From Paracoccus sp041927875 (GTDB lineage: Bacteria; Pseudomonadota; Alphaproteobacteria; Rhodobacterales; Rhodobacteraceae): DNA of 64,000 nt. The notes under the pieces were generated by a model. It was not told the origin of the DNA. It did not search any database and saw only the letters and a program-made list of their open reading frames with translations. The stretch lies in assembly GCF_041927875.1 (NCBI RefSeq), contig NZ_JBHFHN010000001.1; one strand, written 5' to 3'. Each line of letters begins with the position of its first letter. Position 1 is the stretch's first letter. The translations under genes and the position numbers were made by a program. This document shows, one piece after another, positions 1 to 8,947 of the stretch.

Positions 1-155
1 TGATCATGGAACGCGCCTTCGATTATCTGGACGCCCCGGTGATCAACTGCACGGGTAAGGACGTGCCGATGCCCTATGCCGCCAATCTGGAAAAACACGC
101 GCTGATCACCCCGGCAGAAGTCGTCGCGGCGGTCAAGCAGGTCTGCTATCGCTAA
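1..155 (+). CDS. pdhB: Pyruvate dehydrogenase E1 beta subunit, C-terminal end (5' truncated by window)
   Basis: This is the last 50 codons of an open frame that enters from the left edge and ends at TAA 153-155. The residues include DYLDAP, TGKDVPMPYAANLEK and a C-terminal VCYR, which match the end of the PDH E1 beta chain in alphaproteobacteria. E1 (alpha2beta2, thiamine diphosphate) decarboxylates pyruvate and acetylates the lipoyl group of E2. The E2 gene begins 13 nt downstream, so the two are in one operon. The identity is firm even though only the tail is visible. Confidence 0.9.
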   Translation, partial: IMERAFDYLDAPVINCTGKDVPMPYAANLEKHALITPAEVVAAVKQVCYR

Positions 156-168
156 GGGGGCAAGGATC

Positions 169-1458
169 ATGGCAACCGAAATCCTGATGCCCGCCCTGTC
201 CCCCACGATGGAGGAAGGCACGCTGGCCAAATGGCTGGTGAAAGAGGGCGACACCGTGAAATCCGGCGACATCATCGCCGAGATCGAAACCGACAAGGCC
301 ACGATGGAGTTCGAGGCCGTTGATGAGGGCAAGATCGGCAAGATCCTAGTCGCCGAGGGCAGCCAGGGCGTCAAGGTGAACACCCCGATCGCGCTGCTGC
401 TGGACGAGGGTGAAAGCGCCGATACCGCGCCTGCCCCAAAGGCGGCACCCGCTGCGGCGCCGGTCGCGGAAAAGCCGACCGAGGCAGCCGCCGCGAAACC
501 TGCCCCGGCCGCGCCCGCCAAGGCCGATGGCGACCGCATCTTCGCCTCGCCGCTGGCACGGCGCATCGCGGCCGACAAGGGCCTTGATCTGTCGTCGGTG
601 ACTGGCTCGGGTCCGCGCGGACGCATCGTCAAGGCCGATGTCGAGGCCGCCCAGCCGGGCGCGGCGAAGCCCGCGACCGCGGCCGCCGCTGCGACCAGCC
701 CTGCCCCGGCCAAGGTCGCAGCGCCGCAGGGAGCCTCGGCCGACACGATCCTGAAAATCTATGCGGATCGCCAGACCGAGGAAGTCGCCCTGGACGGAAT
801 GCGCCGCACCATCGCCGCGCGCCTGGGCGAGGCCAAGCAGACGATCCCGCATTTCTATCTCCGCCGCAGCGCCAAGCTGGACGCGCTGATGGAGTTCCGC
901 GCGACGCTGAACACGCAGCTTGAAAGCCGCAAGGTGAAACTGTCGGTCAACGACTTCATCATCAAGGCCTGCGCGCTTGCGCTGCAAGAGGTGCCGGACG
1001 CCAATGCCGTCTGGGCGGGCGACCGGATCCTGAAGCTGAAACCCTCGGACGTCGCCGTCGCTGTTGCGGTCGAAGGCGGGCTATTCACGCCCGTGCTGAA
1101 GGATGCCGACAAGAAAAGCCTGTCGGCCCTGTCCGGCGAGATGAAGGATCTGGCCAATCGTGCCAAGACCAAGAAGCTGGCTCCGCATGAATATCAGGGC
1201 GGCAGCTTTGCGATCTCGAACCTGGGGATGTTTGGCATCGAGAACTTCGACGCGGTGATCAACCCGCCGCATGGCGCGATCCTGGCCGTCGGTGCGGGGA
1301 TTGCCACGCCGGTGGTCGAGGATGGCGCGGTGGTGATCCGCAACGTCATGTCGATGACGCTCAGCGTGGATCACCGGGTCATCGACGGCGCGCTTGGCGC
1401 CCAGCTGCTTGAGCGTATCGTGACGCACCTGGAAAACCCGGTCGGCATGCTGGCCTGA
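169..1458 (+). CDS. pdhC: Dihydrolipoyllysine acetyltransferase, E2 of pyruvate dehydrogenase
   Basis: E2 core of the pyruvate dehydrogenase complex (429 aa), moving the acetyl group from lipoyl-lysine to CoA. Residues 1-80 form one lipoyl domain with the ETDKA motif, Lys43 being the expected lipoylation site. An Ala/Pro-rich linker follows, then a peripheral subunit-binding domain (about 124-160, FASPLARRIA..GSGPRGRI), a second Ala/Pro linker, and the catalytic domain from about 200. The catalytic motif DHRVIDGA has His402. The ATG follows a GGGGGCAAGGA stretch. One lipoyl domain is usual in alphaproteobacteria. The E3 gene is not adjacent here: the operon stops at the palindromic terminator just downstream. 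Confidence 0.97.
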   Translation: MATEILMPALSPTMEEGTLAKWLVKEGDTVKSGDIIAEIETDKATMEFEAVDEGKIGKILVAEGSQGVKVNTPIALLLDEGESADTAPAPKAAPAAAPVAEKPTEAAAAKPAPAAPAKADGDRIFASPLARRIAADKGLDLSSVTGSGPRGRIVKADVEAAQPGAAKPATAAAAATSPAPAKVAAPQGASADTILKIYADRQTEEVALDGMRRTIAARLGEAKQTIPHFYLRRSAKLDALMEFRATLNTQLESRKVKLSVNDFIIKACALALQEVPDANAVWAGDRILKLKPSDVAVAVAVEGGLFTPVLKDADKKSLSALSGEMKDLANRAKTKKLAPHEYQGGSFAISNLGMFGIENFDAVINPPHGAILAVGAGIATPVVEDGAVVIRNVMSMTLSVDHRVIDGALGAQLLERIVTHLENPVGMLA

Positions 1459-1481
1459 CGCAGGGGCTTCTGAAACGACAG

Positions 1482-1509
1482 GAACCGGGGCCGCGGCCCC
1501 GGTTCTTTC
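1482..1509. terminator. Palindromic terminator between convergent pdhC and cysE
   Basis: A perfect 24-nt palindrome (GAACCGGGGCCG and its complement) is followed by TTTC on the plus strand. It lies 24 nt after the pdhC stop and 12 nt from the cysE stop. It should end pdhC transcription and may also act on cysE, where the T-run is weak. Confidence 0.8.
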
Positions 1510-1517
1510 ATAATCAA

Positions 1518-2318
1518 TCAGTTGCCAAGCAGATGGTTCATCGACAGCGCCGGTTCGTCGCAGCCGGCCTCGCCGACGACGCGCGCCGGAACACCGGCAA
1601 CCGTCTTGCAGGGCGGCACTTCCTCCAGCACGACCGACCCCGCCGCGATACGCGAATGATCGCCCACGCGAATATTGCCCAGGATCTTCGCCCCCGCCCC
1701 GATCAGCACGCCATCACCGATCTTCGGATGGCGGTCGCCGTCCTCCTTGCCGGTGCCACCCAGGGTCACCGAATGCAGCATCGACACATTGTCACCGACA
1801 ACCGCGGTTTCCCCGATCACGATGGAATGGGCGTGGTCGATCATCACGCCCCTTCCGATCCGTGCCGCCGGATGGATGTCGACGCCGAATGCCTCGGATG
1901 TCCGCATCTGCACAAAGTAAGACAGATCACGCCGACCCTGACGCCATAGCCAGTGCCCCAGGCGATAGGCCTGCAATGCCTGATAGCCCTTGAAGAACAG
2001 GACCGGCTGCAGATAGCGGTGGCAGGCCGGATCGCGGTCATAGACCGCCGCCAGATCGGCGCGCGCCGCATCGCCCAGGCTGGGATCGCTGGCATAGGCC
2101 TCATCGGCGATTTCCCGCAGGATCTGCTCGCTCATCTCACCCGAGGCGAGCTTCAGCGAAAATCGGTAAGCCAGGGCGCTTTCCAGGCTACGATGGTGCA
2201 GCAGCCCCGCATGGATCAGCGCGCCCAGCAGCGGCTCGTCACGCACGGCCGCCTCGGCCTCATGGCACAGCGCGCGCCACAGTGGGTCATGGGTTCGGAT
2301 CTGGGTCGCGACGCTCAT
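1518..2318 (-). CDS. cysE: Serine O-acetyltransferase
   Basis: Transfers acetyl from acetyl-CoA to L-serine, the first step of cysteine synthesis; cytoplasmic. The 266-aa product has an alpha-helical N-terminal half (1-140, including EAAVRDEPLLGALIHAG and LFFKGYQALQAYR) and a C-terminal left-handed beta-helix of hexapeptide repeats. The GRGVMIDHAHSIVIGETAVVGD motif region carries the Asp-His pair, and HPKIGDGVLIGAGAKILG follows. The start at 2318 is chosen because GGAGGT lies 6 nt upstream; the frame extends further up but into the tail of the GTA cluster. In related genomes cysE flanks the GTA cluster. A 7-bp inverted repeat at 2358-2380 lies between the two. Confidence 0.95.
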   Translation of the reverse strand: MSVATQIRTHDPLWRALCHEAEAAVRDEPLLGALIHAGLLHHRSLESALAYRFSLKLASGEMSEQILREIADEAYASDPSLGDAARADLAAVYDRDPACHRYLQPVLFFKGYQALQAYRLGHWLWRQGRRDLSYFVQMRTSEAFGVDIHPAARIGRGVMIDHAHSIVIGETAVVGDNVSMLHSVTLGGTGKEDGDRHPKIGDGVLIGAGAKILGNIRVGDHSRIAAGSVVLEEVPPCKTVAGVPARVVGEAGCDEPALSMNHLLGN

Positions 2319-2391
2319 CGGCACCTCCGGCATGGGATGCCAATGACCTAGCGCGCATGGCGGGCTTTGACCACCCGCCACGCGCGGCGCC

Positions 2392-3102
2392 CTAATCACG
2401 CGGCAGCGCCAGTTCCAGGTAATGCACCGCGATGCGGACCGAACCGCCACTGAACGCGCCGCCCTCGGCTGTCAGCACCAGCGGCTCGGGCGACCAGAAC
2501 GTCGTCGGCGCCCCCAACAGGCCCCGGCACCAACTGCCGCCATCCTTGCCCAGTCCCTGCCCGAACCGCGCCGGCGCGCCAGGCATTCCCAACGACCATC
2601 CGGTCAGCGTGCCGGTGATGCTGGTCACGACCCGCGCCGTCACCCCGACGATCATCGCCGGGCCGGGCAGCGCCCAGGCGGTGCTGTTCTCGGTGCCTGG
2701 CATCAGCTCATGCAGGTGTTCGGCAACGCCACACAGCAGCCCTGCGCCATGCGGCGACAGGCTCAGCGCGCCGACCTGCCAGCCAAGGCCATCGTGGATC
2801 GCGCCGACGCCGCGATCGGCAATCTGCGCGCGCCAACCTGCACGCGGCGTCAGGAAAATCCAGCCGCCGTTCTGGCCCACGGCGATCTGCCCCTCGTGCC
2901 CGGCCCAGTCGTTGACCGCGCCCGACGGCACCCCATAGGCCAATCCTTCGGCCACGGCCTCGGGCGGCGTGGTCAGGTCCAGCGTCACAAGGACCAGGTT
3001 CACCGCCGCATCCAGACGCGACAGGGCCTCGTTCACGGTCACGTGTTTCTGTGCCTGCGCAGGCATCAGCAGCGGCAGGTTCAAACGGCTCGTTTCAGAC
3101 AT
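2392..3102 (-). CDS. DUF2793 protein at the end of the GTA cluster
   Basis: The 236-aa product begins MSETSRLNLPLLMPAQAQKH, the typical opening of DUF2793 proteins (a motif with LP.L.PAQAQKHVTVNEAL). These proteins follow g15 in GTAs and occur in related phages. Further motifs are DWAGHEGQIAVGQNGGWIFLTPRAGWRA and a Gly-rich C-terminal half. The role is unproven; a particle-surface or fibre-associated part is likely from position and from the beta-rich, Gly-rich sequence. The start at 3102 overlaps the g15 stop by 8 nt. A longer frame to 3156 would run into g15 and lacks the family start. Confidence 0.85.
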   Translation of the reverse strand: MSETSRLNLPLLMPAQAQKHVTVNEALSRLDAAVNLVLVTLDLTTPPEAVAEGLAYGVPSGAVNDWAGHEGQIAVGQNGGWIFLTPRAGWRAQIADRGVGAIHDGLGWQVGALSLSPHGAGLLCGVAEHLHELMPGTENSTAWALPGPAMIVGVTARVVTSITGTLTGWSLGMPGAPARFGQGLGKDGGSWCRGLLGAPTTFWSPEPLVLTAEGGAFSGGSVRIAVHYLELALPRD

Positions 3103-6100
3103 GCAGCACCATCCTTGCAAAAGCGCCCGGACCGAACAGGTCGGACATCTGGGCAATCAAGATCTCGACATCGGGTTGGCCTGCCAGCGACCGGATCAGC
3201 TCTGCCGACAGATCGCAACGCGGGCTGGTCACCGTCACCTCATGGCGAATGACACCCGCCTGGACGACCCGCAGCAGATAGGCCTCGGCCGCCTCGGCCA
3301 AAGGCACTTCGGCCGCCTCCCATGTATCGCCGCGCAGTCGCGTCCGGCGCGTCCAAGTGACACGACGCCCGCCGCCAGGCAGGGCAGCCAGGCGCAGGTG
3401 ACACGGGGCATAGGGACGCAGCCCGATCCCCGCGAAAGCCTGCGTGCGCGCCACGAAGGACGGATCATCCCAAGGCCTGCGCGCGCTGCCGATCCGGTAA
3501 TGCTGGGCCATCCCCACAGCCGACAGCGGCAGGTCAAGCTGCACTGCCGCCGCGTTCATCAGCACGACCAGCGATCCCTCGGGCCAGATGGCGGGCATCG
3601 TGCAATCCGTCCCCGCCTGACCGCGCAGGCGCTGCGCGATCGACCAGACCCCACCACCCAAAGGCGTGGCATCGCGGAACTGGAAAAGCTCCCACCGGTC
3701 GCTGCTGCCATCCCCGATTGCCATCAGATTGGCGCCGCTCAGCAACCCCGCCTCGGTGGTCGAGGCCAACGCGCCGCCCGGCATCTCCACCCTCAGCGCC
3801 GGGCCGCGGTCGATCATTCCCGGTCGCGCCGCCGCCAGCGGCTCAAGGCTGCGTCCGATCTGCGCCCGCATCGGGATCAGCCTGTTCAACCCATAGCCGC
3901 CATCGGCCTCGGCACTCGCGAACACCGCGACGCTGCCGGGCCAGGGCGTCGCTGTCGCCACCACATGCGGGGCATGGGCAACCTCGTCGCCGCGGATCAA
4001 GGGCAGGTCCAGAAACAGCGGAAAGACCGGGACGGCGGGGGTGAACGCGGTCACCGCCTCCGGCTTATCGGCCTCATGCCCCGCACGGTAAAGCGCGGGT
4101 TCGATCCGCGTGCCCTCCAACGTGACCGCGCCCGCCGACATGGCGTGATCCAGCCGGTAAAGGTCATCCTCCAGCGCCACGACATCGCCCGCACCCAGAT
4201 GCGACAGTGACGGCGGCAGGCTCACCTTCACGCTGTCCTGCGCCAGCCGCGCCTCGGCCAGCCAGCGATGCGCCATGTGCCGCGCCTCGCCCTGGGTCAG
4301 CGCCATCACCAATTCGGTCTGCGCAACCCCGCTCATCCGCTCATCGGGCAGGATCGCCTCGACCGCGCGGTTGCGGTAATCGCCCTCGGCCTCGACAAAG
4401 CTCAGCCGCACCCGCCCGATCATGTCGGTCTCGGACTGCCGGGTCAGCGCGACCGCTCCGCCCTGATCCGTCACCGCCGCCTGGGACGGGTCGAGCCGCG
4501 CCGCAACCCGACCATGGCGCGACCGAAAGATCAGCCGCCCGTCGCGCTCGATCGCATCGAAGCCGTGCGCCACCATCAGCGGCTGCAACAGCGCCCGACC
4601 GGTTTCCCCACCCATCCCCAGATAGCCACGCACCACGCCGTCAAGGCCGCTGACGTCCGCTTCGACACCCGCGACGCGGCAGATCTCGGCCACGACATCA
4701 GCCATATGCTGATTGCCCGCCCGCCCGTTCAGCCAATGCCCGCGGGCATAGGCTGGGCCATCCGACCAAAGATCGGCCAGCCCCGGAAACTGCGGAAACG
4801 GCCGCGCGTCCCAGGCCCAGACATGGGCGCGGGCAAGGTCGATCATCGGGCCGCCATAGATCGCCGAAACCGGGTTGTTCTCGGCCTTGCCCCAATGGCC
4901 CAGAACCGCGCGAAGGTACTGCATCTGCATCAGATCATCGCGTTGCCCGGTCGAGAAATACGGCAGCGACGATTCCGAGCTGAAGCGATCGATGAACTTG
5001 TTGGGCTGATTGGTGCCCTTGTCGATCGCCGCGCAGCCCAGTTCGGTGAACCAGATCGGCTTCATGCCCGGCCGCCAGGCCGTGCGCGGCCCCCTCACGC
5101 CACCCACACGGTCGTGATGCTCATGCGACCACCAGCCTCGCAGGTCCTTGCTGCGCCAGATCCAGTCCTCACCATGCGCATCATCACGGATGGGCGTGCG
5201 GATCTGCGCCGCGCGATGCGCCGGGTCGGCATAGAACCAGTCGAAATACTCGCCACCCTCGACCTGGCCCGCCAGATAATCCGGCGCATGAACCGATCCC
5301 GCGGCCGCATCCAGATGCGCGTCGCCCTCGCGCCAGTCCGACAGGGGAAGGTAATTGTCGATCCCCACAAAGTCGATCTGCGGATCGGCCCACAGCGGAT
5401 CAAGATGGAAAAGCACGTCGCCATTACCTGGGCGGTAGCCGAAATATTCGCTCCAGTCCGCCGCATAGCCGATCTTGCAGCTTGGCCCCAGAACTGCGCG
5501 GCAATCGGCTGCCAACTGCCGCAAGGCGGTGACTGCCGGAAAGCTGTTCCCCGGCCCGCGCAGGGTCGTCAGCCCCACCATTTCCGAACCGATGCAGAAC
5601 GCGCCGACACCCCCCGCTTGCGCGCAAAGATGCGCGTAATGCAGCACCATGCGGCGATAGCCCCAGTCGTCTGGGCGCGCGCAGGTGATACGCCCGTCGG
5701 GATCGGCGCTGAAATCCTGCGGCTGAACGGCGCCCATGAACGCGGCAACCTCGGCCTCGACCGCCGCTGTGCCATCGGGCGATCCGGCGTGGCCTGGCGC
5801 GACGCTGGCTGTGATCCGCCCCCGCCACGGCATCACCGGCTGTTCATCGCCGCCATAAGGGTCCGGCAGGCGATTGCCCGCCACCTGCTCCATCAGGATA
5901 AACGGATAGAACATCACATTCTGCCCCGCGGCCTTCAGCGCCCGGATCCCCTCGATCACGGCAGCATCGGCGGGCGTGCCGCCATAGATCGGCGCGCCAT
6001 CGCGCTGCGTGACCTGCCCTGCCATCGCGCGTGCCAGCCCGCTTACTGCCCACGGCATCGCCGCCGCATCCTGCTCGCGCTGTTCGACCTTGGGTTGCAC

Positions 6101-6970
6101 GCGGCACTCGCCGCAGCGCAGATCATTGCCGAACCAGCTGACCACCAGCGAGACCGACCGGCAATTCGGCAACTGGCCCCGCATCTGCACCAGCGAGGCC
6201 GCCAGATCTGTCCGCCCCAGCGGGCTGTGCTGGTTCAGGCTGACCGCCTGCCCCAACCCCTTGTCGATCTGCACGGGCGTTGTCGCCAGCGCATATTCGC
6301 CGGTGCCGGGGATCAGCGCGACACCCCGTACCATGGCGCCCGCGCTACCGGTGCCCGCGGCAGGCCGCAGCACCTCAAAGGTGAATTGCGGAACGCGATT
6401 GCCAAAGGCTGCCAAGGCCAGATCCTCGATCACCACATAGGCGATCCCGCGATAGGCGGGCGCACGCCCCTGGCCCTCGACCGCCTCGATCAAGGCGTCC
6501 GGCTCCTGCGTCTCGGAACCGGGATAAAAGCGCAGGTTCAGATCGTCGGGGTTGATCTCGACGCCATCGGTCCAGATCCGCGCGATATCGCTGGCCTCGC
6601 CCTCGCACAGGGCAATCGCCAGGCTGACGGTATAGCTGTGCTCGCTCATCCTCGGTCGCGGCGCGCCCTTGCCGCCACGGGTCGTCACCGTCTCCTCGAA
6701 CGGGCCGGCCCAGATTACCTGACCCGGCAGCCGCATCCGCCCCCACAGACGCGCGACCGGCGTGCCCTCGGATGCGCCGGTCAGACGCAGCCGGTCGATG
6801 CGCCCGGTCTCGACGACGCGCGATCCGCCGCCCAGCAGCCGCTGGTCGATCATCCGGCCAACGGTGGCCCCGACAGCGCGGCCGATGACCGCACCCGACA
6901 GGCCCAGGATGGTGCCGCCAAAGCCGCCGCCGATCATTGCACCGGCAGCCGACAACAGGATGGTCGCCAT
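3095..6970 (-). CDS. GTA host-contact tail protein g15 (megatron, GTA TIM-barrel domain)
   Basis: At 1291 aa this is the largest protein in the cluster and matches the RcGTA g15 host-specificity protein in size and position. A Gly/Ala-rich hydrophobic start (ILLSAAGAMIGGGFGGTILGL) precedes phage tail-hub-like regions. A GTA TIM-barrel-like domain spans roughly residues 430-690. It carries acidic motifs near 461 (GSEMVG) and 641 (TELGC) in positions reminiscent of clan A glycoside hydrolases; catalysis is not established. Beta-rich C-terminal domains follow. In RcGTA the protein forms the tail tip and is thought to contact the envelope. The start ATG follows GAAGGGG; g14 ends 14 nt upstream. 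Confidence 0.93.
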   Translation of the reverse strand: MATILLSAAGAMIGGGFGGTILGLSGAVIGRAVGATVGRMIDQRLLGGGSRVVETGRIDRLRLTGASEGTPVARLWGRMRLPGQVIWAGPFEETVTTRGGKGAPRPRMSEHSYTVSLAIALCEGEASDIARIWTDGVEINPDDLNLRFYPGSETQEPDALIEAVEGQGRAPAYRGIAYVVIEDLALAAFGNRVPQFTFEVLRPAAGTGSAGAMVRGVALIPGTGEYALATTPVQIDKGLGQAVSLNQHSPLGRTDLAASLVQMRGQLPNCRSVSLVVSWFGNDLRCGECRVQPKVEQREQDAAAMPWAVSGLARAMAGQVTQRDGAPIYGGTPADAAVIEGIRALKAAGQNVMFYPFILMEQVAGNRLPDPYGGDEQPVMPWRGRITASVAPGHAGSPDGTAAVEAEVAAFMGAVQPQDFSADPDGRITCARPDDWGYRRMVLHYAHLCAQAGGVGAFCIGSEMVGLTTLRGPGNSFPAVTALRQLAADCRAVLGPSCKIGYAADWSEYFGYRPGNGDVLFHLDPLWADPQIDFVGIDNYLPLSDWREGDAHLDAAAGSVHAPDYLAGQVEGGEYFDWFYADPAHRAAQIRTPIRDDAHGEDWIWRSKDLRGWWSHEHHDRVGGVRGPRTAWRPGMKPIWFTELGCAAIDKGTNQPNKFIDRFSSESSLPYFSTGQRDDLMQMQYLRAVLGHWGKAENNPVSAIYGGPMIDLARAHVWAWDARPFPQFPGLADLWSDGPAYARGHWLNGRAGNQHMADVVAEICRVAGVEADVSGLDGVVRGYLGMGGETGRALLQPLMVAHGFDAIERDGRLIFRSRHGRVAARLDPSQAAVTDQGGAVALTRQSETDMIGRVRLSFVEAEGDYRNRAVEAILPDERMSGVAQTELVMALTQGEARHMAHRWLAEARLAQDSVKVSLPPSLSHLGAGDVVALEDDLYRLDHAMSAGAVTLEGTRIEPALYRAGHEADKPEAVTAFTPAVPVFPLFLDLPLIRGDEVAHAPHVVATATPWPGSVAVFASAEADGGYGLNRLIPMRAQIGRSLEPLAAARPGMIDRGPALRVEMPGGALASTTEAGLLSGANLMAIGDGSSDRWELFQFRDATPLGGGVWSIAQRLRGQAGTDCTMPAIWPEGSLVVLMNAAAVQLDLPLSAVGMAQHYRIGSARRPWDDPSFVARTQAFAGIGLRPYAPCHLRLAALPGGGRRVTWTRRTRLRGDTWEAAEVPLAEAAEAYLLRVVQAGVIRHEVTVTSPRCDLSAELIRSLAGQPDVEILIAQMSDLFGPGAFARMVLHV

Positions 6971-6984
6971 GGAAAACCCCTTCG

Positions 6985-7434
6985 TTAAAGCCCCCGCCCG
7001 GCCGGAAAGGCAAAGCGCGCGACGATCCGCCGCGACCAGCCCGACGTCAGCGCCGTCTCGATCACGCCGCAGCGGTCATAGGCATGGATGAAGCGGCCCG
7101 GCTGACTGGCCAGGCCCAGATGTTTGGCAATCGCGCCGGGTCGCATCCGAAACAGCAGCACCTGCCCCGGCATCAGCGGCACGCCGTCACCGCAGGGCAG
7201 CAGATGCCGCAGCCCGGCGGCCCACAGCTTTTCGTCGCCCCCCGCTTCGGCCCAATCGGGGGTGTAGGCGGGCACTGCCTCTGGCTCGGCCCCGTAAAGC
7301 TCGCGCCACAGCCCCCGGATCAGCCCCAAGCAGTCGCAGCCGATCTGGCGCGACGCCGCCTGATGCAGATAGGGCGTGCCGATCCAGCCCCGCGCCAGTG
7401 CCACCACCTTGGCCCCGTCAACGCCGCCGCTCAT
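6985..7434 (-). CDS. GTA peptidase g14, NlpC/P60 family
   Basis: This 149-aa NlpC/P60-type cysteine peptidase is expected to cut peptidoglycan peptides during DNA entry. The fold signature is visible: ALARGWIGTPYLHQ at the N-terminus, a GCDCLGL motif holding the nucleophile Cys, AKHLGLA with the general-base His, and a later FIHAY. It matches the TIGR02219 phage/GTA cell-wall peptidase family. The ATG at 7434 overlaps the g13 stop as ATGA, which decides the start over the longer open frame to 7485. Confidence 0.93.
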   Translation of the reverse strand: MSGGVDGAKVVALARGWIGTPYLHQAASRQIGCDCLGLIRGLWRELYGAEPEAVPAYTPDWAEAGGDEKLWAAGLRHLLPCGDGVPLMPGQVLLFRMRPGAIAKHLGLASQPGRFIHAYDRCGVIETALTSGWSRRIVARFAFPAGRGL

Positions 7435-8309
7435 GCGCCACCCCGTGCGCGATCTGGCGCCTGCGCGGGCGAGGCCATCAGCCAATCCTCGCCCGGAATA
7501 TGCGGAAAGCCGCGAAAGTTCATGAAATTGTTGAACTTCAGGCGACAGGTTTCGGCGGATTTATCACAGCCGGGCCAGAGCCGCAGACGCTCGCCGGCCA
7601 TCAGCGGCGCGCCGATGGCCTGCCACATCTCAAGCCGATGGCGACCATCGGGCAACCGTTGATCGCCCCGCACCAGGCCCGACAGACCGGCTGCCTGGCC
7701 CTCGACCACCTCGACGCGGCCACCCGTGAACCAGCCATCATCAAAGCCGCCCAGCTCGTCGAGCTCGATGATCCGGTTGCCCTCGACACTGGCGATGACC
7801 GCCTCTGTGGCCATGCCCGGCTGATCCAACCGCGCCCGGCACTGACCATCGCCAAGCACGGCGGCGCAGCGTGGGTGATAGATCCGCCCCTGCTCGCGGT
7901 TCAGCGCGTCGGCAAGGCCACGCAGCTCGGCCGTGAAGCCGCCGCCACGCCGCGTCACCTCGCCCAGATGGCCACGAAAGATCACCCGGCGCTGCGCCAC
8001 ATCGGCCCAGTTCACCTGCCAGACAGTCACCTCGGCGCCGTCATAGCGACCCGCCGCGATGTCGGCCTCGGTGATTGCCTCCGCTGACAGCACGCCCGCG
8101 GCCTCGGTATTGTCGACCGACAGACCCGTCGCCTGTTCAAAGGCGCGCGCGGTCAGCCCGGCATCGGCGGCAAAGTCGACGCCATCGAAGCGCAGCGCCC
8201 GGTCGTGATCGGTAAAGCCCAGCACCGGGCCATCGCGCCGCGCCACCGCCCAGGCCCGCGCCACCGTGGTGACGCCGCCCGCCAGATGTGCCTGAAGATC
8301 GTCGCTCAC
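7431..8309 (-). CDS. GTA tail hub protein g13 (DUF2163)
   Basis: This 292-aa DUF2163/TIGR02218 protein matches the RcGTA hub that joins the distal tail ring to the megatron. Four cysteines sit in two pairs: HPRCAAVLGDGQC near 150 and WPGCDKSAETC near 250. In the R. capsulatus particle the hub is, to my recollection, an iron-sulfur protein, and the retained cysteines fit that. FTDHDR near the N-terminus and KFNNFMNFRGFPHIPGED near the C-terminus are family-typical. The start overlaps the g12 stop by 4 nt (ATGA). Confidence 0.93.
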   Translation of the reverse strand: MSDDLQAHLAGGVTTVARAWAVARRDGPVLGFTDHDRALRFDGVDFAADAGLTARAFEQATGLSVDNTEAAGVLSAEAITEADIAAGRYDGAEVTVWQVNWADVAQRRVIFRGHLGEVTRRGGGFTAELRGLADALNREQGRIYHPRCAAVLGDGQCRARLDQPGMATEAVIASVEGNRIIELDELGGFDDGWFTGGRVEVVEGQAAGLSGLVRGDQRLPDGRHRLEMWQAIGAPLMAGERLRLWPGCDKSAETCRLKFNNFMNFRGFPHIPGEDWLMASPAQAPDRARGGA

Positions 8310-8938
8310 AGCCGCACCTCCAACACCGGAACCTGCGGCATGTCGCCCGCCTGAAACGACGCGACCGAGACCATCACCCGGTCGGTATCGAACCGCACCG
8401 GAACATCGAACTCGAACCCCGCGTGAACTTCCGCGCCCTCGGGCGGGGCGGTCACGAAGGTCACGAGACCGGTGGTGTCATCCACCTGGAAATGCTCTGC
8501 CTCTTGCAGCCGCTCGCGCTCGACACCCACCACCACCGTGCCGCGCACCGGCTTCAGGATGCGCCGCTGATACCGCCCCGGACCCGAGGTATATGTCTTG
8601 ACCAGTTGAAACGTCGTCGTCCGCCCGTCACCCATGCCGATCAACTGATCCTCGAACTGCACGGGGCGCGAGGGCAGCCCGCTTTTGTAATCCGACCAGT
8701 CCTTCCAGCGAAAGCCGTGCAGCTGGCCCTGGCGCGCGTCGAAAAAGCCGATCAGCGCCTCGACGTCATCCAGGCTGCGCAGGCCGACACCCGCGTCATA
8801 GCGACGGCGGCTGTCGGCCCAGGGGGTGTTGCGCTCCTCGAAACCGTTCTGCAATTCGACGATCTCGGTGCGCCGTTCGGGGCCGCCGACCGATCCGAAG
8901 GACAGGTTGGCGGGTAAGCGGATTTCGTGAAAGGCCAT
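8306..8938 (-). CDS. GTA distal tail protein g12 (DUF2460)
   Basis: The 210-aa product begins MAFHEIRLPANLSFGSVGGPE and belongs to the DUF2460/TIGR02217 family, the distal tail protein under the tail tube in RcGTA. Recognisable parts are ERNTPWADSRRRYDAG, FFDARQGQLHGFRWKDWSDYKSG and a beta-rich C-terminal half. The length matches the family almost exactly. GAGGT lies 7 nt upstream of the ATG, and g11 ends 9 nt before it. Confidence 0.93.
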   Translation of the reverse strand: MAFHEIRLPANLSFGSVGGPERRTEIVELQNGFEERNTPWADSRRRYDAGVGLRSLDDVEALIGFFDARQGQLHGFRWKDWSDYKSGLPSRPVQFEDQLIGMGDGRTTTFQLVKTYTSGPGRYQRRILKPVRGTVVVGVERERLQEAEHFQVDDTTGLVTFVTAPPEGAEVHAGFEFDVPVRFDTDRVMVSVASFQAGDMPQVPVLEVRL

Positions 8939-8947
8939 GATGAAACC

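Noticed and set aside
4268..6988. 906-aa plus-strand open frame
   Set aside because: It is antisense to the GTA megatron gene, Arg/His/Pro-rich, with no ribosome site or recognisable motif. Such frames arise from high GC at third codon positions.
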